Shown here: positions 14,060 to 19,735 of the stretch, one piece after another
Layout of the letters: each line of letters begins with the position of its first letter
Numbering within the stretch: position 1 is the first letter of the stretch
Assembly (NCBI GenBank): GCA_002371755.1
Contig: DFGM01000093.1
Span: forward strand, 19,031 to 38,765
Origin: Verrucomicrobia bacterium UBA3750
GTDB taxonomy: Bacteria > Verrucomicrobiota > Kiritimatiellia > RFP12 > UBA1067
Direction of reading: 5' to 3'
Length of the DNA stretch: 19,735 nt
The notes under the pieces: generated by a model
Seen by the model: only the letters and a program-made list of their open reading frames with translations
Told to the model about the DNA's origin: nothing
The model's database searches: none
Made by a program: the position numbers and the translations under genes

Positions 14060-15126
14060 TTCTTTGCTCCTTTGAAACCGTAGCTTCCGTTTGCGACGAG
14101 GCTTGCCACCCTGCCTTCCGCGGGCAGCGCCTCGCGCGTGAGCCCCTTCGCGGCCAGCACCTTGTCCGTAGTCTGGAAATGCGCCTTGCAGTGGTTCATG
14201 AGCCAGACGGGGCCGTTCTTTGCGACCATCTCCTCTGCCAGCTGGCGCACTCTCGGGTCGCTCGAGCCGGCGGGCACCTTGGGCGCATCCTTCTCTTTCC
14301 CGGGTTCGGGGACTCCGAAAAGCTCTTCCGACATCTTCTGGATGTCCCTCAAGAAGAGTTCGCGCGCTATGACGGAAGCGGCGGCGACGGCTATGTCGCT
14401 TTCGGCTTTGTGCATCTGCACGATTTCCGCCTTCTTGCCGAGCGGCTTCAAGGCGCGTTTTATCGTGTCTTCCGTGTGCGCAAACTGGTCCACCACCACG
14501 CGATGGCAGCTGGGGTTCTTCGTCAAAAGCTCCTCTATCGCCGTTGCATGGGCCCAGGCGAGCATGCGGTTTATGTTGCGCATCTTCGCGTAGAGCCTGT
14601 TGTAGGCGGCAGGCCCGAGTTTCACCACGCTGTAGCGCGACGGGCCTAGGAGCTTCCTCAGGGCGAAACCGGCCTGCAACACGGCCTTGTCGGACATCTG
14701 CTTGCAGTCCCTCACACCCATCTTCTGCATTTCCGCCGCCAACGCCTCGTCGGAATATGCGGCGCATACGACGAGCGGACCGAAATAGTCGCCCTTGCCG
14801 GATTCGTCGCTGCCGCCGTGGGGGGCGGTCAGCTCCGGATTGAGCACCGTCTCGTAGCCGAGACTCGCGCCGCCGAGGACGCGAGGCTCAAGAACGAACA
14901 GGACGAAATCCTCCGCTCCCGAGCCCTGAACGCAAAGTTTCCTCTTGCCGTGCTTCTGCTTTTCGTAGAGCGTGGCGTTGAACTTCTCGCCTTCTATCGA
15001 CCACAGGGAGTATGGCACTTCTCTGCGGCGGTAGTTGCCGGTGAGCATCACGCCCAGGAGAAGTTCTTGCTGATCTTCGGTCAGCTCGAACGTAAAGGTA
15101 GACTTCCTGGGCGCGGGCTCTTCCAT
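14056..15126 (-). CDS. rnhC: Ribonuclease HIII
   Basis: A 356-residue type 2 RNase H that cleaves RNA in RNA-DNA hybrids. The N-terminal TBP-like substrate-binding domain covers about 1-100. The catalytic domain begins with GGSDESGKGDYFGPLVVCAAY, the HIII form of the type 2 RNase H motif. The DEDD residues are Asp107, Glu108, Asp213 (VVVDQF) and Asp244 (HKAESDIAVAAASVIAR). A segment of about 20 residues (270-290, PEPGKEKDAPKVPAGSSD) is a likely flexible insert. The start MEEPAP at 15126 follows the epimerase stop by 5 bases. AAGGA touches the ATG with no spacing, so initiation may instead use GGAG further upstream or coupling. It lies between a sugar epimerase and the exb genes with no functional link. 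Confidence 0.93.
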   Translation of the reverse strand: MEEPAPRKSTFTFELTEDQQELLLGVMLTGNYRRREVPYSLWSIEGEKFNATLYEKQKHGKRKLCVQGSGAEDFVLFVLEPRVLGGASLGYETVLNPELTAPHGGSDESGKGDYFGPLVVCAAYSDEALAAEMQKMGVRDCKQMSDKAVLQAGFALRKLLGPSRYSVVKLGPAAYNRLYAKMRNINRMLAWAHATAIEELLTKNPSCHRVVVDQFAHTEDTIKRALKPLGKKAEIVQMHKAESDIAVAAASVIARELFLRDIQKMSEELFGVPEPGKEKDAPKVPAGSSDPRVRQLAEEMVAKNGPVWLMNHCKAHFQTTDKVLAAKGLTREALPAEGRVASLVANGSYGFKGAKK

Positions 15127-15131
15127 TCCTT

Positions 15132-16208
15132 TTACTTTGCTCCGAAACGGAACTCCGTGGTGGAACGGTATACGTCGCCCTTCTTGACGATGATAGAGGG
15201 GAACATCGGCTTGTTGGGCGAGTCTGGCGCGTGCTGGGTCTCGAGCGCGACGCCGCAACGGAAGGAGAGGTGCTCGCCACCCTTGGCCTTCTGGTCGTAG
15301 CTTGCCCAGTTTGCCGTATAGACCTGGAGGCACGGCTCGGTAGTCCATACTTCCACTTCGCGTCCGTTGAGCGGACAGGAAAGTTTTGCCGCAAAGCCAA
15401 GACCTTCGGACTTGTCGAGCACCCAATTGTGGTCGTATCCCTTGCCGATTTCGAGTTGAGGATCGGGTTCGTTTATCCTCTCGCCGATGCGCATGCCGTT
15501 GCGGAAGTCGAAGGGGGTGCCAGCGACGTCGGCAAGCTCGCCCGTCGGGATCTGCCCAGCGTCCGTGGGAGTCGTCTTGCTCGCCGCGATCTGCATCACA
15601 TGGTCTTCGATGGTGCCGCCCGATTCGCCCTTGAAGTTGAAGTAGACGTGCTGCGTCATGTTGATTGGCGTATCGGCGTCGCTCTGCGCCTCGTAATCGA
15701 CGCGCCAGACATTATCCTTCGTCACGGTGTATGTGACCTGCACGATTACAGTGCCCGGGTAGTTCTCTTCGCCATCGGGGGAGACGCGGCTGAATACGAC
15801 GCCCACATCGTCATCCTTCACAAACGGCTTTGCCGACCACACGTACGCATCCCAGCCGCGCTTGCCGCCATGGAGCGAGCAGCCGATGCCGCCAGGGAAG
15901 TTGTTGAGCGCGAGCTCGTAGTCCTTGCCGTTCAACGAGAACCTGCCGTTGGCAATACGGTTGCCGACGCGTCCGATGATGCAGCCCCAGTAGGGGTCGC
16001 CATTATCCCAGCCTTCGGGACCGTCGAAGCCGACGACGACATCCTTCATGTTGCCGTCGCGGTCGGCAGTGAAGAGCCTTATCACCTTGCCGCCGTAGTC
16101 GCTCACTTCGAGCACCAGCCCGCCAGCGCCCTTGAGCGTATACTTGCTGCACTTTTCACCATACTTCGTGACGCCGAAATCGGCGACTTCGTAGCTTGCC
16201 GTAGCCAT
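15132..16208 (-). CDS. galM: Aldose 1-epimerase (galactose mutarotase family)
   Basis: A 358-residue cytoplasmic enzyme that interconverts alpha and beta anomers of aldoses. Catalytic residues fit the family: His113 in SLHGGKRGWD, His187 in INMTQHVYFNF (general acid) and Glu323 in ALETQHAPDSPN (general base). The conserved GRVGNRIANGRF and the C-terminal PSIIVKKGDVY segment are present, and the length is normal. AAAGGAG lies about 8 bases before the ATG. It follows the class II aldolase by 21 bp, which suggests a joint role in sugar catabolism, although the sugar cannot be read from the sequence. Confidence 0.93.
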   Translation of the reverse strand: MATASYEVADFGVTKYGEKCSKYTLKGAGGLVLEVSDYGGKVIRLFTADRDGNMKDVVVGFDGPEGWDNGDPYWGCIIGRVGNRIANGRFSLNGKDYELALNNFPGGIGCSLHGGKRGWDAYVWSAKPFVKDDDVGVVFSRVSPDGEENYPGTVIVQVTYTVTKDNVWRVDYEAQSDADTPINMTQHVYFNFKGESGGTIEDHVMQIAASKTTPTDAGQIPTGELADVAGTPFDFRNGMRIGERINEPDPQLEIGKGYDHNWVLDKSEGLGFAAKLSCPLNGREVEVWTTEPCLQVYTANWASYDQKAKGGEHLSFRCGVALETQHAPDSPNKPMFPSIIVKKGDVYRSTTEFRFGAK

Positions 16209-16229
16209 GTCTATAGTCTCCTTTGAGGG

Positions 16230-17060
16230 TTAGGAACGCTTCTTTGCGCCCGCGACGGGCATCGTGTAGCCGTTGAACTTGTGCGTGTTGTAGAGCGGGG
16301 CGGCGCTATCCACCGAAAGGCCCATCGCCTTGCGAATCTTGAGGAAGTCCTTCACGCCCGCTTCGTTCACCTGCTGGAGTTTGGCGCCGTGGCCCGCCGC
16401 CAAAAGCAGCACCTGGCAATACGCATCGGCGTTCTCGGCGAACCATTCCGCCTCCTCGATGTCGCGTCCGCCGCAGACGATGCCGTGGTTCTCCATGAAT
16501 ACCACATTGCCTTTCTTTGCGGCTTCGGCCACGCTTTCGGCGACTTCATCGGTGCCGGGCGTCGCGTAGGGCGCGATCGGAATCTGGTTGAGGAAGATAT
16601 CCGCTTCGGGATTGATGCCGTTCGGCGGCACGATGCCCGCGAAGAGGAAGGCGTTGCAATGCGGCGGATGGCAGTGCATGCAGGCGTTCATACCCGTAGC
16701 CTTCATCATCGCGATGTGCACCTTCACCTCGCTGGTGCGGGGCCTGTAGCCGCAAAGCTGCCCGGCATCCATATCCACGAGGCAGATGTCCTCGGGTTTC
16801 ATGAAGCCCTTGCAGCAGAGCGTGGGGGAGCAAAGGACGAGGTCTTCGCCCACGCGGACAGAAAGGTTGCCGCCGTTGCCGTCGGTATACCCCTTGGCAT
16901 AGATACGCCGGCCCATCTCGCAGATCTGCTCCTTCACCTTCATTATGGGAGCGGACTTGAAGAACTTGTCGAGCTCCTTGCGCGTCTTGGGCTGAGGCCC
17001 GTTCTTCCAGTCGTAGGCGCGGTTGACGAGCGGCGGATTGATGTAAAGCTTCCGGTTCAT
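16230..17060 (-). CDS. Class II aldolase/adducin-family protein
   Basis: A 276-residue Zn-dependent aldolase of the FucA/RhaD/AraD superfamily. Family motifs are GNGGNLSVRV (phosphate binding), Glu111 in TSEVKVHIAM, the metal ligands His129 and His131 in CMHCHPPHCNAF, and His192 in MENHGIVCGG. Such enzymes cleave L-fuculose- or L-rhamnulose-1-phosphate to dihydroxyacetone phosphate and L-lactaldehyde, or epimerise pentulose phosphates. The N-terminal extension (about 1-38) and C-terminal tail make it longer than E. coli FucA (about 215). The start at 17060 has AAGGAG a short distance upstream; the longer frame would run into the oadB-like gene. No isomerase or kinase gene is adjacent, so the substrate remains open. 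Confidence 0.85.
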   Translation of the reverse strand: MNRKLYINPPLVNRAYDWKNGPQPKTRKELDKFFKSAPIMKVKEQICEMGRRIYAKGYTDGNGGNLSVRVGEDLVLCSPTLCCKGFMKPEDICLVDMDAGQLCGYRPRTSEVKVHIAMMKATGMNACMHCHPPHCNAFLFAGIVPPNGINPEADIFLNQIPIAPYATPGTDEVAESVAEAAKKGNVVFMENHGIVCGGRDIEEAEWFAENADAYCQVLLLAAGHGAKLQQVNEAGVKDFLKIRKAMGLSVDSAAPLYNTHKFNGYTMPVAGAKKRS

Positions 17061-17082
17061 GGCTTCAAGGCTCCTTGGTTTG

Positions 17083-18651
17083 TCACCTGCAAAGCGTGTA
17101 GAGAACGCCCGCGACGACCGCAGAGCCGATGACGCCCGAGACGTTCGGGCCCATGGCCTGCATGAGGATGAAGTTCGTCGGGTCGTTGCCAAGCGAGACC
17201 TTGTTGGAGACGCGCGCGGCCATGGGCACGGCTGAGACGCCGGCCGAACCGATGAGCGGATTCACCTTTTCCTTCGAGAAGAGGTTCATGAGCTTGGCCA
17301 TCAAGACGCCAGCGGCGGTGCCCACGCAAAACGCGATGAGGCCGAGCGCCAGAATGCCGAGCGTCGTCCCGGAGAGGAACTTTTCGCAAGCGAGCTTGGA
17401 GCCGACCGAAAGGCCGAGCATGATGGTGACGATGTTGATGAGCGCGTTGGACATCGTATCGGAAATGCGCGCCACCGACGGGCCCGCCTCCTTGGCGAGA
17501 TTGCCGAGCATGAGTGCGCCGATAAGCGGCACGGCCGAGGGGAGCAGCACCGCGCAAAGGAGAAGCACGATGAGCGGGAAGCAAATCTTCTCGATCTTCT
17601 TCACCTCTCTCAAGGGCGGCATCTTGATGAGACGCTCGCTCTTCGTGGTGAGCGCGTTCATGATGGGCGGCTGGATGATCGGCACGAGCGCCATGTAGGA
17701 ATAGGCCGCCACGGCGATTGCACCCAGAAGGTCGGGGGCGAGACGCGAGGTGAGCCAGATTGCCGTAGGACCATCAGCACCGCCGATAATGCCGATGGAA
17801 GCCGCAGCCTTGATCGGGGCTACGCCGCCGAAGAAGTCGGCGCCGAAGACTGCCGCCAGCCCAAGCGCACCAAAGAGCGCGAAGAAGATGCCGAACTGCG
17901 CGGCTCCGCCCAGAAGCGCCGTCTTCGGGTTGGCGATAAGAGGCCCGAAGTCCGTCATCGCACCCACACCCATGAATATCATGATGGGGAAGACGCCGGT
18001 ATCGATGCCGAAGGAGAAGAAATAGTGGAGAAAGCCGCCAGGTTCCACGATGCCGCCGGACATCACCGGCAGACCCGAACTCAGGAACGATATGACACCG
18101 TCATGCATCATCGCAGGCGCGGTGACGCCCCCGAGCGGGCAGTTCGCCAGAAGTCCGCCAAAGCCGATAGGCAGAAGGAGGAGCGGCTCGAACCCTTTGA
18201 CGATAGCAAGGTACATCATCACGAGACAGAGCGGAATCATGATGAGCTGGCCTACGCCATAGGGCATGCCCCAAAGGGTCTTCACCTCGTGACCGCGCAC
18301 GAACGCGCCCTTGTCGTCAAAGTAGCCGCCAATCCAGTCGCCTTCCTTGACCTCGTGGGAGGGGGTGGAAAGCTTCGCGGCCTGAACCTTGCTGACCACC
18401 CAGAAGCCGTTGCGGTTTACGAAGTTGTTCGGGTTCGGGTGCCTGTTCACGGAGAAGTCCGGCGCCTCAGGCCGCTCGGACATGTCGAAGTTGCCCGTGA
18501 TGTAGGCAGGCGCTTCCTTCTTCATGAAGCCGGAAATGCCCGTCTCGCCCACGAGACCTTTGGCCTTGGCGAGCGTCGTGCGCCAATCGCCCTCGGCGAA
18601 GGCGCCGAGCGCCAACGCCGCTGCGAGGATTGCGAGAAGTTGTTTCTTCAT
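17083..18651 (-). CDS. oadB: Na+-translocating decarboxylase beta subunit with signal peptide and N-terminal extension
   Basis: This is the membrane subunit that couples decarboxylation of carboxybiotin to Na+ export. The core (from about 125) begins TLWGMPYGVGQLIM and contains KGFEPLLLLPIGFGGLLAN, the Na+-site motif IGGADGPTAIW (289-299), and later SAVPMAARVSNK and the C-terminal NVSGVIGSAVVAG. It has about ten transmembrane segments. At 522 residues it exceeds the usual 380-430. The extra N-terminus has a signal peptide (MKKQLLAILAAALALGAFA) and about 110 polar residues with NRNGFWVVSK and GDWIGGYFDDKGAFV, predicted to be extracytoplasmic. AAAGGAC precedes the start at 18651. It follows the biotin-carrying alpha subunit by 14 bp. 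A gamma subunit gene is not visible and may lie outside the window. Confidence 0.9.
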   Translation of the reverse strand: MKKQLLAILAAALALGAFAEGDWRTTLAKAKGLVGETGISGFMKKEAPAYITGNFDMSERPEAPDFSVNRHPNPNNFVNRNGFWVVSKVQAAKLSTPSHEVKEGDWIGGYFDDKGAFVRGHEVKTLWGMPYGVGQLIMIPLCLVMMYLAIVKGFEPLLLLPIGFGGLLANCPLGGVTAPAMMHDGVISFLSSGLPVMSGGIVEPGGFLHYFFSFGIDTGVFPIMIFMGVGAMTDFGPLIANPKTALLGGAAQFGIFFALFGALGLAAVFGADFFGGVAPIKAAASIGIIGGADGPTAIWLTSRLAPDLLGAIAVAAYSYMALVPIIQPPIMNALTTKSERLIKMPPLREVKKIEKICFPLIVLLLCAVLLPSAVPLIGALMLGNLAKEAGPSVARISDTMSNALINIVTIMLGLSVGSKLACEKFLSGTTLGILALGLIAFCVGTAAGVLMAKLMNLFSKEKVNPLIGSAGVSAVPMAARVSNKVSLGNDPTNFILMQAMGPNVSGVIGSAVVAGVLYTLCR

Positions 18652-18665
18652 TGTTCTTCTGTCCT

Positions 18666-19735
18666 TTACCCGATTACCGCGAGGACGTCGCCCGTGGCGA
18701 CCTTGTCGGTAGCGCCGACATTGAGCGTGACCGTGCCATCGCAAGGCGCCGTGACGGGAGTTTCCATCTTCATGACATCCATGACGAGGATTTCGTCACC
18801 CTTGGCAACTGCCGTGCCGGATTGCGCAGTGACGCGCAGGACGGTGCCCGGCACCGGGGCCTTCACTTCGGTGCCGCCCGCGGGAGCCGCGGCAGCGGCA
18901 GGCGCGGCCGCCTTGATGCCCGCTTCGCTCTTGAACGCCACTTCCTTGCCGTTCACCACGGCCTTTCCTTCGCCGGTGATCTTCACGCCATACGCCTTGC
19001 CGCCGATTGTCACGGTGATGCCATCCTTGGCAGGAGCCGCCTTGGGCGCGGAATCCTCGGCAAAACGGCATCCCATGGGAGCCTTGGAAGGATCCTTCAG
19101 GAAGAGAATGCCCTTCTCCTTGCAAGATGCCGCAATGAAGATGTTCTCGTCCGTGACGGGCAGACCCGCCTCTTCAAGCGCCTTCTTGGCGACTGCCCCG
19201 CCTTTCTTGGGGTCGGCGTCGTTGAGCTCGAGCACGGTCTTCGTGGTCGGCGTGGAATAGGGCTTGGTGAGCTCGCTGGAAGCCATGAACTCGGAAGCCT
19301 TCTTCACGATTTCGGGGTCCGGCGGAACGGGAGTCTTGCCGAAATAGCCAAGCACCATCTTGGCGTAGCCAGGGGCGAACTTCTTGAACTTGCCGAACAT
19401 CACGTTCTGGATCGCCTGCTGCGCGTAGAACTGCGAGACGGGCGTCACGGACGTTCCGAAACCGCCAAGACGCACGCAGTCGTACATCTCCGCAATCATG
19501 TCGTCGTACTTATCCATCATGTTGTTGTCGCGGAGCATCTGGGTGTTGGCCGTAAGCGCACCGCCCGGCATGGGCGACCAGACAATCTGCGGGTTCACGT
19601 TCATCGCCTCCGGCGGGAGGAAATACTTCTTCATCGCGTTCTTGAAGGAGTCTTCGGCCTTCTTGATCTTCTTGATGTCGAAGTCGAACTCGAAGTCGTC
19701 ATCGCCGTCAAGGCAGTGCCACATCGTGATGATGT
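18666..19735 (-). CDS. oadA: Na+-pumping decarboxylase alpha subunit, C-terminal part (cut by window edge)
   Basis: The frame stays open to the window edge, so only the last 356 or so residues are seen; the carboxyltransferase TIM barrel lies outside. Visible first is the conserved post-barrel carboxylase domain (PGGALTANTQ, LGGFGTSVTPVSQFYAQQA, GYFGKTPVPPDPEIV). A linker rich in Ala and Pro follows, then a biotinyl domain (about the last 70 residues) with the biotin-accepting Lys in MDVMKMETPV. The alpha subunit transfers CO2 from the substrate to biotin, and the downstream beta subunit decarboxylates carboxybiotin with Na+ export. The substrate could be oxaloacetate or another acid, because the barrel is not in view. 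The TAA stop overlaps the Shine-Dalgarno of the beta subunit. Confidence 0.88.
   Translation of the reverse strand, partial: IITMWHCLDGDDDFEFDFDIKKIKKAEDSFKNAMKKYFLPPEAMNVNPQIVWSPMPGGALTANTQMLRDNNMMDKYDDMIAEMYDCVRLGGFGTSVTPVSQFYAQQAIQNVMFGKFKKFAPGYAKMVLGYFGKTPVPPDPEIVKKASEFMASSELTKPYSTPTTKTVLELNDADPKKGGAVAKKALEEAGLPVTDENIFIAASCKEKGILFLKDPSKAPMGCRFAEDSAPKAAPAKDGITVTIGGKAYGVKITGEGKAVVNGKEVAFKSEAGIKAAAPAAAAAPAGGTEVKAPVPGTVLRVTAQSGTAVAKGDEILVMDVMKMETPVTAPCDGTVTLNVGATDKVATGDVLAVIG

Noticed and set aside
14060..14767. Extended N-terminus for ExbB
   Set aside because: The in-frame extension is Arg-rich and antisense-like in composition, overlaps rnhC completely, and is absent from the ExbB family.

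Overview
The window looks like a chromosomal stretch from a PVC-superphylum bacterium, most likely Kiritimatiellae or a close relative. This is inferred from a PEP-CTERM protein ending in a PEPTSG/KRKK tail, small secreted proteins of a type common there, an RNase HIII, a Na+-pumping biotin decarboxylase, and high GC. I see no rRNA, tRNA, CRISPR array, complete insertion sequence or phage gene.

Left part (1-2340): three small secreted proteins run on the minus strand from one well-formed sigma70-type promoter (2308-2336) to a hairpin terminator (94-117). The last is a PEP-CTERM protein; the other two are unrecognised.

Middle (2341-2900): an intergenic region rich in structure. It holds nested inverted repeats (2355-2500), a tandem array with an exact 22-bp period (2501-2640), and REP-like palindromes (2672-2859) carrying the GTAG foot typical of RAYT-mobilised elements. 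On the plus strand it ends in a strong promoter whose predicted start coincides with the ATG of an ECF-like sigma factor (2901-3560), which suggests a leaderless mRNA.

Right part (3610-19735): fifteen minus-strand genes in one unbroken series with gaps of about 1-30 bp or 4-bp ATGA overlaps. In order of transcription: oadA C-terminal part (cut by the window edge), oadB-like, class II aldolase, galM-like epimerase, RNase HIII, ExbB, ExbD, TonB/TolA-like, double BatD-like protein, DegT-family aminotransferase, compact MurD, LysM lipoprotein, FtsW-like, xseA, deoC. The order mixes catabolism and Na+ energetics, envelope energy transduction, peptidoglycan synthesis and division, and nucleic-acid metabolism. 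Six junctions are ATGA overlaps, implying translational coupling.

The most striking observation is in deoC. About 45 codons in the middle of the gene are tandem REP-like palindromes with a 51-bp (17-codon) period, kept in frame while the catalytic residues on both sides remain intact. The same palindrome family occupies the intergenic region about 1.1 kb away and the start of the window. This resembles the Rickettsia palindromic elements found inside genes.
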